Of a stretch of 64,000 bases of DNA, positions 1-9,373 are shown in pieces. Below the pieces are notes generated by a model, which had not been told where the DNA came from, did not search any database, and was given only the letters and a program-made list of their open reading frames with translations. The first letter of the stretch is position 1, and every line of letters begins with the position of its first letter. The stretch is taken from NCBI GenBank assembly GCA_019391515.1, contig JAHXQP010000030.1, positions 266,279 through 330,278 of the forward strand, given 5' to 3'. The position numbers and the translations under genes were made by a program. Origin of the DNA: Clostridiaceae bacterium (GTDB lineage Bacteria; Bacillota; Clostridia; Tissierellales; Sporanaerobacteraceae).

Positions 1-980
1 GTCTCTGCTTCTTTTATACTTTGATGGAATTCTTTTTCTTTATTGGCTAGCTCCTTTTCACCATTGGATATTTCTTTTTCGCCTTTTGCAATCTTTTCGT
101 AAGCCTCTTTCAATTCTTTATTTGATTTTTCTTCCGCCTCTTCAAGCTCTTTTTTACTGTCTTCTATTTTTTCCTTCCCTTCAGATATTATTTCATCATA
201 GCGTTTTTGAGATCTTTCCTTCCCTATATTGTCAAGTTTCTTCCTTATAGGTTCAAGTATATTATCATATTCATCATCGTAGGAAAAAACTTTTCGAGCT
301 TCTTTAAAAGTTAAAAACATATCAGTATAGGCAGGTATTTTAAAATTTTCTTCAGGAATCATAATGAAGCTATCTATCTTCCCATTTCCAATATTGGTTG
401 TACCTCTTTCAGTAGATATATAATAAGGGGTTTCTACTATTCCCACAATAGTAAACTCATCGTTTTTAAGGTTCTCGCTAATATCTGTATCAGTTCCTGA
501 TGAAAGTTTTATTTTGGAACCTATAGAAAGTGCCAAGTCCGCCATCTTACTTTTTTCAGTTACAGCTTCTCCTGGATTTTTAGGATATCTTCCCTTGATT
601 AATTTAGTCCTATTAATATAAGATTCATCAGGATTATTTATCTTATCCATGGGTAGTGGAAGAACATTTAAAACTAAATTCTTATCCTCTATATTGACCA
701 ATGCATCTATTGAATAACTAGGCATAACCCCTTCAGCCCCTGATAGTTCTTTTATAATATCTACATCCTCATCAGTAAATCCTACCGTTGAAACAAGCCT
801 CATATCCATTAAACGATATTTATCAAAATATTCATCTGCTGTAATTTTCATATCTGGAGATGTCGCCTTGATTCCAGCAAAAAACGCTACTCCTAAAACT
901 ACTATTGCAAAGATAGAGAAAAATTTACTCTTTGTCTTTTTTATCTCCCTAAATGTATCTTTAAATAATGCATTTTTCAT
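1..980 (-). CDS. FtsX/MacB-type ABC transporter permease, N-terminal part (runs off the window)
   Basis: About 326 codons are visible; the C-terminal part lies beyond base 1. The protein starts MKNALFKDTFREIKK, has one membrane segment (about residues 20-38), then a long extracytoplasmic region. The last visible portion is a strongly charged coiled coil rich in E and K. This layout (TM1, large periplasm-type domain, coiled-coil insert) is typical of the large FtsX-like exporters of Gram-positives. The ATG at 978-980 directly follows the stop of the ATPase gene, so the two form one transporter operon. The substrate cannot be told from sequence; lipids or peptides are usual for the family. Confidence 0.85.
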   Translation of the reverse strand, partial: MKNALFKDTFREIKKTKSKFFSIFAIVVLGVAFFAGIKATSPDMKITADEYFDKYRLMDMRLVSTVGFTDEDVDIIKELSGAEGVMPSYSIDALVNIEDKNLVLNVLPLPMDKINNPDESYINRTKLIKGRYPKNPGEAVTEKSKMADLALSIGSKIKLSSGTDTDISENLKNDEFTIVGIVETPYYISTERGTTNIGNGKIDSFIMIPEENFKIPAYTDMFLTFKEARKVFSYDDEYDNILEPIRKKLDNIGKERSQKRYDEIISEGKEKIEDSKKELEEAEEKSNKELKEAYEKIAKGEKEISNGEKELANKEKEFHQSIKEAE

Positions 981-1694
981 CTACCACTCAATCCTTTCTA
1001 CGGGAATTGGTTTCTCATTGATGGAGATACTTTCTACCTTGCCATTTCTAATTTTAATTATCTTATCCGCCATAGGAACAATAGCTGTATTGTGAGTAAC
1101 AACAACTACTGTCATTCCCATTTCTCTACAGGTATCTTGGAGTAATTTTAAGATAGACTTCCCTGTATTATAATCTAAAGCTCCTGTAGGCTCATCACAT
1201 AATAGAAGTTTTGGATTTTTAGCCAGTGCCCTTGCAATAGCTACCCTTTGCTGTTCCCCACCTGAAAGTTGGGCTGGAAAATTATCCATTCTGTCTTCAA
1301 GACCTACTTGTTTTAAAACTGTTTCCGCATCAAGGGGATTTTTACATATCTGTGTAGCCAATTCTACATTTTCAAGGGTAGTTAGATTTTGAACTAAATT
1401 ATAAAATTGGAAGACAAACCCTATATCATACCTTCTATAGGAAACTAATTGTTTTCCACTATATCTGCTTATCTCATTCCCATCTACTATTAACTTTCCA
1501 CTAGTTGGGGTATCCATTCCTCCTAATATGTTTAAAACAGTACTCTTGCCTGCACCACTTGATCCTACTATTATTACAAATTCTCCCTTATCTATAGAAA
1601 AACTCATACCATCTAAAGCTAATATTTCCACTTCTCCCATTTCATATATCTTCTTGATTTCATTTAATTCTATATATTTAGACAATTGATTCAC
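981..1694 (-). CDS. ABC transporter ATP-binding protein (MacB/LolD family)
   Basis: A 237-residue ATPase with Walker [10 protein letters not shown], signature [15 protein letters not shown], Walker [13 protein letters not shown] and a switch histidine in VVVVTHN. The EPTGALD form is characteristic of the MacB/LolD/BceA branch that partners FtsX-type permeases. It is translated just ahead of such a permease (gap of zero bases), so it should drive that mechanotransmission-type exporter at the cytoplasmic face. The operon is divergent from the ABC-F gene at 1810. A -10-like TATAAT (complement of 1716-1721) lies upstream. Confidence 0.93.
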   Translation of the reverse strand: MNQLSKYIELNEIKKIYEMGEVEILALDGMSFSIDKGEFVIIVGSSGAGKSTVLNILGGMDTPTSGKLIVDGNEISRYSGKQLVSYRRYDIGFVFQFYNLVQNLTTLENVELATQICKNPLDAETVLKQVGLEDRMDNFPAQLSGGEQQRVAIARALAKNPKLLLCDEPTGALDYNTGKSILKLLQDTCREMGMTVVVVTHNTAIVPMADKIIKIRNGKVESISINEKPIPVERIEW

Positions 1695-1809
1695 TCCTAA
1701 AATTAAGTTAATACTATTATATCATCTTATAGCTGTTTCAATAAGATGCAGTTGTTATATTTTTATGATATAATGACTAGTGTTTTATAAATTTTAAGTA
1801 AGGGAAGGT
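1695..1809. promoter_or_regulatory. divergent promoter region
   Basis: The gap separates two divergent ABC genes. TATAAT-type -10 elements are visible on both strands (1769-1774 on plus, complement of 1716-1721 on minus). No convincing TTGACA-type -35 stands at the right distance from either, so exact starts are uncertain. Confidence 0.4.
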
Positions 1810-3417
1810 ATGGATTTGATAACTGTAAATAACGTAAGTTTAAGATATGGTGGGCAAAAGCTCTTCCAAGATGTAAATCTAAAATTTAACTCAAATAACT
1901 GCTATGGTGTCATCGGGGGAAATGGTGCTGGAAAAAGTACTTTCCTGAAGATTTTATCTGGCGAAATACAACCAAATGAAGGGGATATAAGTATTCTTCC
2001 TGGAGCTAGAATATCAGTTCTAAAACAAGATCATTTTCAATATGATGAATATCCTGTTATAGAAACAGTTATAATGGGAAATAAAAGACTTTATGAAATC
2101 ATGAAAGAAAAAGATGCAATCTATGCAAAGCCAGATTTTTCAGATGCGGATGGAATCAAAACTGCAGAGTTAGAATGTGAATTTGCAGAACTTAATGGTT
2201 GGAATGCTGAATCTGAAGCATCTTCACTACTTCAAGGTCTAGGTATCGGAACTGAATTGCATGATAAAATATTGGCAGAACTAAATGGTAGTGAAAAGGT
2301 AAAAGTCCTTCTAGCTCAAGCTTTATTTGGAAAACCTGAAATATTGATTCTAGATGAGCCTACCAATAACTTAGATGTTAACTCCATCAATTGGCTACAA
2401 GAATTTTTGATAGAATTTGAAGGTACTGTCATTTTGGTATCCCATGATAGACATTTCCTAAATAGAGTTTGTACTCATATGGCAGATGTAGATAGAGGTA
2501 CTATTAAACTATATGTTGGCAACTATGATTTTTGGTATGAATCAAGCCAATTGGCTCTTCAAATGACTAAGGATCAGAATAAAAAGAAGGAACAAAAAAT
2601 TAAAGAATTGCAAGGATTTATTGCTCGTTTTAGTGCCAATGCTTCTAAATCAAGACAAGCTACTTCTCGTAAAAAACTTTTAGAGAAAATATCCATAGAT
2701 GATATTCAACCTTCTACCAGAAGATATCCTTTTGTTCATTTTGAAATGAATAGAGAAGTAGGGAACGATATCTTAGTAGTTGAAAACTTAAGCAAAACTA
2801 TAGATGGTGTTAAAGTTTTAAATAATGTAAGTTTCATTGTTAACAAAGGTGACAAAATAGCCTTTGTAGGTGATAATGAAATAGCAAATACAACACTTTT
2901 TAATATAATTATGGGTGAACTAGCGCCCGATAGCGGAAGCTACAAATGGGGAACTACTGTTACAAATTCTTATTTCCCAAAAGATAATTCTAAATTCTTT
3001 AATGATGTTGATTTAAGTCTTATAAACTGGCTAAGCCAATTTTCAGAGGAAAAATCCGAAATATTTTTGCGCGGTTTTTTAGGTAAAATGTTGTTTTCCG
3101 GAGAGGAAACCTTAAAACAAGCTAAAGTACTATCTGGTGGCGAAAAAGTAAGGTGTATGATTGCAAGAATGATGTTAAGTGGAGCCAATGTTTTGGTATT
3201 AGATCAACCTACAAATCATTTAGATCTTGAGTCTATCACTGCATTAAATAATGGTCTTCGTGACTATAAGAGCAATGTATTGTTTACTTCCCATGACTAT
3301 GAATTTGTACAAACTATAGCAAATAGAATTATTGAAATCGTTCCTGATGGATTAATTGATAAACAAACAACTTATGAAGAATATGTAGAAAGTTCAATAT
3401 TAAATAAAAGTATTTAA
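1810..3417 (+). CDS. ABC-F family ATPase with a degenerate second ATP site
   Basis: A soluble 535-residue protein with two nucleotide-binding domains and no membrane segment, so it belongs to the ABC-F family of ribosome-associated ATPases (YbiT-like). NBD1 has intact Walker A (GGNGAGKST, 36-44) and LDEPTNNLD (181-189), but its signature is LNGSE (158-162). NBD2 has an intact LSGGE signature (441-445), but its Walker A reads GDNEIANTT with Asn360 where the invariant Lys belongs, and its Walker B reads LDQPTNHLD with Gln466 at the catalytic Glu position. All three defects fall on the same composite ATP site. A charged linker (about 255-300) separates the domains. Whether it protects against an antibiotic cannot be judged. 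GGGAAGG precedes the ATG. Confidence 0.9.
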   Translation: MDLITVNNVSLRYGGQKLFQDVNLKFNSNNCYGVIGGNGAGKSTFLKILSGEIQPNEGDISILPGARISVLKQDHFQYDEYPVIETVIMGNKRLYEIMKEKDAIYAKPDFSDADGIKTAELECEFAELNGWNAESEASSLLQGLGIGTELHDKILAELNGSEKVKVLLAQALFGKPEILILDEPTNNLDVNSINWLQEFLIEFEGTVILVSHDRHFLNRVCTHMADVDRGTIKLYVGNYDFWYESSQLALQMTKDQNKKKEQKIKELQGFIARFSANASKSRQATSRKKLLEKISIDDIQPSTRRYPFVHFEMNREVGNDILVVENLSKTIDGVKVLNNVSFIVNKGDKIAFVGDNEIANTTLFNIIMGELAPDSGSYKWGTTVTNSYFPKDNSKFFNDVDLSLINWLSQFSEEKSEIFLRGFLGKMLFSGEETLKQAKVLSGGEKVRCMIARMMLSGANVLVLDQPTNHLDLESITALNNGLRDYKSNVLFTSHDYEFVQTIANRIIEIVPDGLIDKQTTYEEYVESSILNKSI

Positions 3418-3425
3418 CACTATAA

Positions 3426-3461
3426 AAAATAGCTCTTACCTTTGTTGGTAAGGGCTATTTT
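3426..3461. terminator. bidirectional intrinsic terminator
   Basis: A near-perfect hairpin with arms at 3426-3440 and 3447-3461 is flanked by A-run and T-run. It sits between the convergent ABC-F and DEAD-box genes and can serve both. Confidence 0.85.
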
Positions 3462-3462
3462 T

Positions 3463-4698
3463 TTATCTTTTTCCTCTTTTTTTATTCCTATTATTATACT
3501 TTTTTCCCCTTGTATTTTGTGGCTTAAAGCTATTTCGCCTTTCATAGCTTTTATTTTTAGGGTTGTTATCTTTTTTCCCTTTTTCCGTTTCAATCTTTTT
3601 TCTTTTTAGAGTCATCCTTATCTTTCTTTCAATTGTTTCTAATCCTTGTCGATCTTTTGGTGCAATGAAAGTAACTGCCATACCAGTTTTCCCTGCTCTT
3701 CCCGTACGCCCTATACGATGAATATAGCTTTCAGCATCTTCAGGTATATCATAGTTAAAAATATGGGTTATTCCTTCAATATCTAGCCCACGAGCAGCTA
3801 CATCTGTTGCCACAAGAAATTGTGTTTCTGCATTTCTAAAAGATTTCATCGCCTTTTCTCGTTTTGCCTGACTAAGATCTCCATGTATTTCATCTGATTT
3901 ATATCCTCGCTGTTTCAAAGCATTGTTTAAAGTTTTTACACGACGTTTCGTTCTACAAAATATAATTGCCATAAAAGGTCTCTCTTCATCTATTATTTGG
4001 CATAGGGCATCTTGCTTCCTCCTATCTGTAGTCTCAACTACTATTTGTTTTATTTCGTCTAAAGTTATCTTTTCACCTTGTATCTGTACCTGACTAGGTT
4101 CCTTCATATATCTAGTAGCTAGAGATCGAAGTCCTTTAGGGATTGTAGCAGAAAACAGCATTGTTTGACGTGTTTTAGGTGTTTCACGAATAATACTCTC
4201 TATATCTTTTAAAAATCCCATATTCAACATTTCATCCGCTTCATCTAATACAAGCATTTTAAGTTTACTTAAATCGATGCTTTTTCTTCTAATATGATCT
4301 AACAATCTACCTGGTGTGCCAATGACTATATGGATGCCTCTCTTTAACTTTCTCAATTGTTTCTCCACATCTTGCCCACCATAGGCTGCTAGTATATTTA
4401 CATCTTTAAATGAATTTAATTTTTTAGCCTCATTAGTCACTTGAATTGCCAACTCTCTAGTAGGAGTGATGATCAATGCTTGTATGTAAGGCTTGTTTTC
4501 ATCAATATTTTCCATAATAGGAATCATGAACCCAAGAGTCTTTCCTGTTCCTGTCTGAGCTTGAGCTATAATATCTTTTCCATTTAATAATTCAGGTATA
4601 GCCTCCTGTTGAACAGGTGTTGGTTTTGTTATACCATTTTGCCTCAATATATTTTCTAATTCACTACTAATTCCAATGGTCTTAAAATTATTTGCCAT
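3463..4698 (-). CDS. DEAD-box ATP-dependent RNA helicase (CshA-like)
   Basis: 411 residues carrying the full helicase motif set: Q-motif region, AQTGTGKT (motif I), PTRELAIQ (Ia), TPGRLLDH (Ib), DEAD (II), SAT (III), [10 protein letters not shown] (V) and HRIGRTGR (VI). After the core comes a basic tail of about 50 residues rich in K, N and R, as in cold-shock and RNA-degradation helicases that grip RNA non-specifically. It probably unwinds structured RNA during decay or ribosome assembly. The gene stands alone between two terminator-bounded regions. Confidence 0.93.
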   Translation of the reverse strand: MANNFKTIGISSELENILRQNGITKPTPVQQEAIPELLNGKDIIAQAQTGTGKTLGFMIPIMENIDENKPYIQALIITPTRELAIQVTNEAKKLNSFKDVNILAAYGGQDVEKQLRKLKRGIHIVIGTPGRLLDHIRRKSIDLSKLKMLVLDEADEMLNMGFLKDIESIIRETPKTRQTMLFSATIPKGLRSLATRYMKEPSQVQIQGEKITLDEIKQIVVETTDRRKQDALCQIIDEERPFMAIIFCRTKRRVKTLNNALKQRGYKSDEIHGDLSQAKREKAMKSFRNAETQFLVATDVAARGLDIEGITHIFNYDIPEDAESYIHRIGRTGRAGKTGMAVTFIAPKDRQGLETIERKIRMTLKRKKIETEKGKKDNNPKNKSYERRNSFKPQNTRGKKYNNRNKKRGKR

Positions 4699-4859
4699 AA
4701 TATCTGCTACCTCTCTTTTTCCTTTATTTTTGCCAATGATTATTCAATATATTCTATCATATATAGTATAAGAATATATAGTTTTGTTTATCCTATCTTG
4801 ACTCTTTAAATAATATAACTTTTCCTTGTAAATATTCTTATATATGATACACTATAAAA

Positions 4860-5072
4860 GTTAGTTAGTTTTAAGATATAAGTTTTTGGTTCGGTATAAA
4901 TAAGTATTTTGGGCAATGGCCTATCATTCTTTCCAAATATTATTGAAGTGTTTCTTTTCTTATATGAGATTTATCATAAGAATCTAGATATCTTTCTTGT
5001 TTTGTACTAAAACCCAATAATTTAAATAAATAACCATTTACTAACATAATACTATGTTAGTTTTTTTATATT
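4860..5072 (+). promoter_or_regulatory. long leader ending in a terminator-like hairpin before the DUF2179 gene
   Basis: The 396-base gap 4699-5094 has no gene. A promoter-like stretch (TTGTAA, then TACACT/TATAAA) lies near 4828-4858. A hairpin CTAACATA / TATGTTAG (5041-5059) followed by seven T residues lies just upstream of the ribosome binding site AAAGGAGGTG (5078-5087). A terminator inside a leader suggests attenuation, but the upstream part matches no riboswitch class I recognise. Confidence 0.4.
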
Positions 5073-5094
5073 GATTAAAAGGAGGTGTTTTTTT

Positions 5095-5634
5095 ATGACA
5101 CAAAATATTTTGATTCCGCTTATTGTCTTGTTTCTTATAACAGCCTTTACAAATGTTTTATCAACGTTGAAAACAATATTGATATCTAAAAAAATTATGA
5201 ATCCAGTATATCTTTTAGTATTTGTAGATGCTATAATATTTGCAAATATAGTCGGCAAAGTCACCAGTTCTGATGATTTACATTTTACTATTGCATATGC
5301 TTTAGGTAGATCTGCTGGAGTTTTTATAGGGAATAAAATTGAGGAAAGATTGGCCCTTGGCATATTAGAAGTAGATTTATTTTTAAATAATAAATCTAAA
5401 ATGATAAAAATTGCAGAAGAACTTAGAGATGCAGGATATACAGTCAATAACTATTCCGTTAGTGGGAATAATGGGGATAAAAGATATAAAGTTGAAACTG
5501 TAATTAAAAGAAAAGAATTTAAAATCTTTGAAGATATAGTTGATGATTGTGGAGTTAGTAAGCCAACTTTAAAGATTAAAAATTTAAGTAAAGTAGATGG
5601 AAAAATAACTACAACAAAAATTAGTGGTGCGTAA
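5095..5634 (+). CDS. UPF0316/DUF2179 membrane protein
   Basis: 179 residues from the ATG at 5095, which follows a perfect AAAGGAGGTG; an upstream in-frame TTG at 5071 would place that Shine-Dalgarno inside the coding region. Three hydrophobic segments fill about residues 5-85 and a cytoplasmic alpha/beta domain (DUF2179 type) forms the C-terminus, beginning near MIKIAEELRDAGYTVNNY. Members are small integral membrane proteins of unknown function; the C-terminal domain resembles that of YitT-like proteins. It may be controlled by the hairpin leader upstream. Confidence 0.8.
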   Translation: MTQNILIPLIVLFLITAFTNVLSTLKTILISKKIMNPVYLLVFVDAIIFANIVGKVTSSDDLHFTIAYALGRSAGVFIGNKIEERLALGILEVDLFLNNKSKMIKIAEELRDAGYTVNNYSVSGNNGDKRYKVETVIKRKEFKIFEDIVDDCGVSKPTLKIKNLSKVDGKITTTKISGA

Positions 5635-5654
5635 ATACCACTGATTCTAAAGTA

Positions 5655-6356
5655 CTATTCTCGTCCAATATATTTCAGTTCTTCTTTTGTTAAATATCTC
5701 CACTTTCCTACTGGCAAATCCTTCAATGTAATATTCATGATACGGATACGTTTCAATTTTACAACCTTATAGTTAAACTTTGCACACATTCTCCTAATTT
5801 GCCGATTCAATCCTTGGGATAAGATGATTTTAAAAGTTCTGTTGTTTAATTTTATTACTTCACATTTTTTAGTTATTGTATATTCATTCCTAACAGGATT
5901 GTAGATTTTTACACCATTGGCCATTCCACTTATAAAAGGGGGAGTAATATTTTTATCTACCGTTACTATATATTCTTTTTTATGGTTGTTTTCTTCTCTT
6001 AAAATTTCATTGACTACGCTACCATCATTGGTAAGTAGTATTAGCCCTTCTGAATCTTTGTCTAGTCTACCTATTGGAAAAATTCTTTCAGGATAGTTTA
6101 CAAAATCAATTATATTCCCTTTTACATGTCTTTCTGTTGTGCAAGTAATACCTACAGGTTTGTTTAATGCAATGTAAACAAAGTCCTTTTTCTTTTCTAA
6201 TACTTTACCATCTACTTCTACTATATCTTCTGGTTTCACTGTATATCCTATAGTCGGAATCCTCCCATTGACTTTTACTTTATTTTGTTTAATTAATTTG
6301 TCAGCTTCTCTTCTTGAGCAAAGCCCAGTTGAACTAATAAATTTATTAAGTCTCAT
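5655..6356 (-). CDS. RluF/RsuA-family rRNA pseudouridine synthase
   Basis: 233 residues. An N-terminal S4 RNA-binding domain (about 1-55, MRLNKFISSTGLCSRREAD) is followed by the synthase core with the catalytic Asp in GRLDKDSEGL. The motif order and the GLNRQIRRM box near the C-terminus fit the RsuA/RluB/RluE/RluF branch. It would convert a specific uridine of rRNA to pseudouridine, most likely in 23S rRNA if it is a true RluF. It is convergent with the DUF2179 gene and stands alone. Confidence 0.88.
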   Translation of the reverse strand: MRLNKFISSTGLCSRREADKLIKQNKVKVNGRIPTIGYTVKPEDIVEVDGKVLEKKKDFVYIALNKPVGITCTTERHVKGNIIDFVNYPERIFPIGRLDKDSEGLILLTNDGSVVNEILREENNHKKEYIVTVDKNITPPFISGMANGVKIYNPVRNEYTITKKCEVIKLNNRTFKIILSQGLNRQIRRMCAKFNYKVVKLKRIRIMNITLKDLPVGKWRYLTKEELKYIGRE

Positions 6357-6472
6357 AAAAATCTCCTTTTACATCCTTGATTTTGCCTATTTTATAATAT
6401 ATTATACCACAATGACCATTTTCTTTTTCGTAGTATAATAGATATAATTAATATATTGATTTTTAAAAGGAG

Positions 6473-7492
6473 ATGATTATAATCGATAGAATAAATATTG
6501 AAAAAATGATATTGCATATATTAGATAGTTCTGTAGGAATACCTGCACTATCAGAGGCTGAACATCCATATAGTGGCGATATAATAGAATTCTTAGAAAT
6601 TCATATAGAAAAAGTTTTTAATGATATAAATATTAAAAAGGCTTTCTTTGATACTGAGGAAAATCCAGTGAAAAATATATGTATGGAAATTGCAGAAAAC
6701 AACGATACATTTATAGAAAAAACTAAGGAGTTTGCCCAACTTATGTATGATATAATGGCTGAAAATGCCTCTATACCTCCTTGTGATTTGATTTGCTCAC
6801 TATTTAATGGAGATGGCAAAAAATACTTAGGACTTTTCGTACTAAATTATAAATCTTCTTATATACATTATGTAGAGGAATCAGAGGATAAACGTATTAA
6901 CAAAGTGATAAAACAAAAAACAACCCTTCCAAATATAAATCAAAAAATAGATGAATGTATAATAATAGATTTAGAGGATTTTTCTATACTGTTAAAAGAA
7001 AAGAAATATGAGATTAATGGTCAGAAAGAATACTATATATCTAAATATTTATTGCAATCAAAAGATACTTTGTCGGATAAAGAAAAGATAGATATAGTAA
7101 ACAAGGTGTCTAAGAAAATAGTACAAGATTATTATGAAGATGATGTGAAAAAGATAGCAGAAATAAAAAATGCTATAGTAGAATCTGTGGAAGAAACAGA
7201 TACTATAGATATAGATCATGTAAAGACTAAAGTCTTTAATGAAAATTTAGAACTTCAAAATATATATGAAGAAGAGATAGAAAGAAGAGGATTAAAGGAA
7301 AAGACTATAGAAGTAAATGAACCACTGTATAAAAAAATACCTAAAACCCAAAAGTTTGTAACAGATGATGGCATAGAGATAAAAGTCCCTATATCCCTCT
7401 TAACAGGCGATGATAAAATAGAATTTTTTAATAATACTGATGGAACTATATCTATATTGCTTAAAAGTATCAAAGAAATTCAAGGAAAATAG
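6473..7492 (+). CDS. NA37 (NdpA/YejK-like) nucleoid-associated protein
   Basis: 339 residues resembling the 37-kDa nucleoid-associated protein family: an N-terminal KMILHILD-type stretch, a central region on which the annotation rests, and a C-terminal segment ending near the phrase DDGIEIKVPISL. Family members bind the nucleoid; their function in Firmicutes is unclear. The start is uncertain. The first ATG (6473) abuts the Shine-Dalgarno AAAAGGAG with no spacer, and a normally spaced start would fall on ATT, ATA or ATC codons (6476-6484). A perfect terminator follows. Confidence 0.75.
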   Translation: MIIIDRINIEKMILHILDSSVGIPALSEAEHPYSGDIIEFLEIHIEKVFNDINIKKAFFDTEENPVKNICMEIAENNDTFIEKTKEFAQLMYDIMAENASIPPCDLICSLFNGDGKKYLGLFVLNYKSSYIHYVEESEDKRINKVIKQKTTLPNINQKIDECIIIDLEDFSILLKEKKYEINGQKEYYISKYLLQSKDTLSDKEKIDIVNKVSKKIVQDYYEDDVKKIAEIKNAIVESVEETDTIDIDHVKTKVFNENLELQNIYEEEIERRGLKEKTIEVNEPLYKKIPKTQKFVTDDGIEIKVPISLLTGDDKIEFFNNTDGTISILLKSIKEIQGK

Positions 7493-7506
7493 ATGGATAT
7501 TAACAA

Positions 7507-7544
7507 CAAATAAACTATTTCAAGTTTTTGAAATAGTTTATTTG
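7507..7544. terminator. perfect 17-bp hairpin terminator
   Basis: Arms at 7507-7523 and 7528-7544 are exact complements around a four-base loop. It lies between the convergent NA37 and DeoR genes. Confidence 0.85.
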
Positions 7545-7556
7545 TATTTAATATAA

Positions 7557-8324
7557 TTAAACTCTTACAATTTTTGTATACTTATTATAAGTCTCAAATT
7601 GTTTATCTGTTAATTTATCATCTGTAATAATTGCATTTACTTGACTAAAATCAGCTATTTTATAAAAAGATGCTTTATCAAATTTAGTACTTTCACATAA
7701 AAAATAAATTTCTTTCCCACAATCAACCATTGCTTGTTTACTGCTTGCTTCTATTGATCCTGCTGTTGATAAGCCCAGTTTTAAATCTACTCCATTAGCA
7801 CCTAGGAAAACTTTATCAAAATGCATTTTGCTAATTTGTTCTACGGTGGTAGTACCTTCTATTGTTTTTGCTGAATGTAAATAAATTCCTCCAAGAACTA
7901 TAATACTATAATCTCTTTTATCTGATAGTTGGTTTACTACCCCAACAGAATTAGTAATAATACTGATATTCTTAGCGTCTAATTCTGCTGCCATTAAATA
8001 GGTTAGTGTACTAGAATTTAGAGCTATAATTTCACCATCCTCTACAAGAGAAGCGGCATATTTAGCGATAGATTTTTTTTCGCTAACATTCTTACCTTGT
8101 TTGCTTAAAAAATCATATTCATTCCCAACCTGCTCAACTAATATTGCTCCGCCATGAGTTCTCTTAACTACCCCAGCCTCTTCTAATTCAGTTAAATCTC
8201 TACGTATAGTTGAAGGAGATACATTAAAAGCTTCAGATAACTCTTTAATGGTAATACCCTTATTAATTCCCTTGTCACTATTTATTTTATTTATTATTTT
8301 TAATAACCTTTCTTCTTTAAACAT
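7557..8324 (-). CDS. DeoR-family transcriptional regulator of the adjacent PTS operon
   Basis: 255 residues from the ATG at 8324, chosen because AAAGGATGGGG precedes it at proper spacing; a start three codons earlier overlaps that site. It has an N-terminal DeoR winged helix (TIKELSEAFNVSPSTIRRDL) and the C-terminal sugar-phosphate sensing fold (IALNSSTLTYLMAAEL, VFLGANGVDLKLGL). Divergent from the aldolase-PTS operon, it presumably represses that operon and is released by a phosphorylated sugar. Confidence 0.9.
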   Translation of the reverse strand: MFKEERLLKIINKINSDKGINKGITIKELSEAFNVSPSTIRRDLTELEEAGVVKRTHGGAILVEQVGNEYDFLSKQGKNVSEKKSIAKYAASLVEDGEIIALNSSTLTYLMAAELDAKNISIITNSVGVVNQLSDKRDYSIIVLGGIYLHSAKTIEGTTTVEQISKMHFDKVFLGANGVDLKLGLSTAGSIEASSKQAMVDCGKEIYFLCESTKFDKASFYKIADFSQVNAIITDDKLTDKQFETYNKYTKIVRV

Positions 8325-8456
8325 AAGCCCCATCCTTTAAATGATTTTATAAATTTAGTTTAACAAGAAAAGCAAGCAAAGTCAAATTTATATGCTTAAT
8401 TGTGCTCATATATGGTAACATGTGTTGTGTATGGTGATAATTTATGATAGATTTCA

Positions 8457-8485
8457 TTGACACAATACAGGAAATCGTTTATAAT
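8457..8485 (+). promoter_or_regulatory. promoter of the aldolase-PTS operon
   Basis: Consensus TTGACA (8457-8462), a 17-base spacer and TATAAT (8480-8485). The -10 begins the small dyad TATAATcaaATTATA, a plausible regulator contact, just upstream of the aldolase ribosome binding site. Confidence 0.8.
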
Positions 8486-8532
8486 CAAATTATAATTATC
8501 ACAAATGAGCAAAAATGATTGGAGGAAATAAA

Positions 8533-9372
8533 ATGTTAGTAAATAGTAAACAATTGTTATTAGATGCAAAGAAAAGTGGATACGCAATACCCTCAACAAA
8601 TATATTCAATCTAAATTCTTTGCGAGGAGTTTTAAGAGCTGCAGAAGAAAATCGTAGTCCATTAATTGTTAGCTTAGCAGAGGTGCATACTAAATCATTA
8701 TCTATTGAAGAAGCTGCAAGTATAGTTAAATACTATGCTAATAAAATAGACTTACCAATAGTACTACATTTTGATCATGGATTTACTCCATCTTTAGTAA
8801 AGGAAGCTATAGATAGCGGATTTACATCTGTTATGATAGATGGCTCTAGTTTGCCTTTTGATGAAAATGTAGAAAAAACAAAAGAAATTGTGGCATTAGC
8901 CCATGAAAAAAATATAACAGTGGAGGCAGAGATTGGTCATGTTGGTGGTGGGGAATCCTATATTAATCCTGAATATGATCATTCACAACTTACAACTGTA
9001 GAAGAAGCAAAGCGTTTTGCAGAATTAACAAATGTAGATTCATTAGCAGTATCTATTGGTACAGCACATGGTGCATATAAAGGTACTCCTAAAATTGATT
9101 TTAAACGTTTGTCCCAAATTAATCAGGAAGTAAATATTCCTTTAGTTCTTCATGGTGGATCAGGCTCTGGAGATGAAAATTTGCAGAAAGCTGTAGAATT
9201 AGGTATTTGTAAAGTAAACATTTTTACAGATCTTACTGTTGCCGCTCATGATAAATTAGTAGATAATTTTAAAGATATGAATTATTATGATGCGTGTTTA
9301 CTTGCAGAAGAAGGAATCAAAGAATGCCTTTTAAAATATTATTCAATTTTTAAAACGAAGAGAGGGATGTAA
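8533..9372 (+). CDS. class II fructose-bisphosphate-type aldolase
   Basis: 279 residues starting at ATG 8533 behind TTGGAGGAAAT; the in-frame ATG at 8515 lies upstream of that site. The catalytic Asp81 and zinc ligand His82 (LHFDHG), His179 (GTAHGAYKG) and His207 (VLHGGSGSG) are all in place. The family cleaves ketose phosphates to DHAP and an aldehyde. It is nearer to the GatY/KbaY/FbaA group than to class I enzymes, but its exact substrate is unknown. It is the first gene of an operon with a fructose-type PTS and has no sugar-phosphate kinase beside it. Confidence 0.9.
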   Translation: MLVNSKQLLLDAKKSGYAIPSTNIFNLNSLRGVLRAAEENRSPLIVSLAEVHTKSLSIEEAASIVKYYANKIDLPIVLHFDHGFTPSLVKEAIDSGFTSVMIDGSSLPFDENVEKTKEIVALAHEKNITVEAEIGHVGGGESYINPEYDHSQLTTVEEAKRFAELTNVDSLAVSIGTAHGAYKGTPKIDFKRLSQINQEVNIPLVLHGGSGSGDENLQKAVELGICKVNIFTDLTVAAHDKLVDNFKDMNYYDACLLAEEGIKECLLKYYSIFKTKRGM

Positions 9373-9373
9373 A

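Noticed and set aside
1810..3417. Antibiotic-resistance ABC-F gene
   Set aside because: Resistance cannot be inferred: the protein resembles YbiT-type housekeeping members and has a degenerate site.
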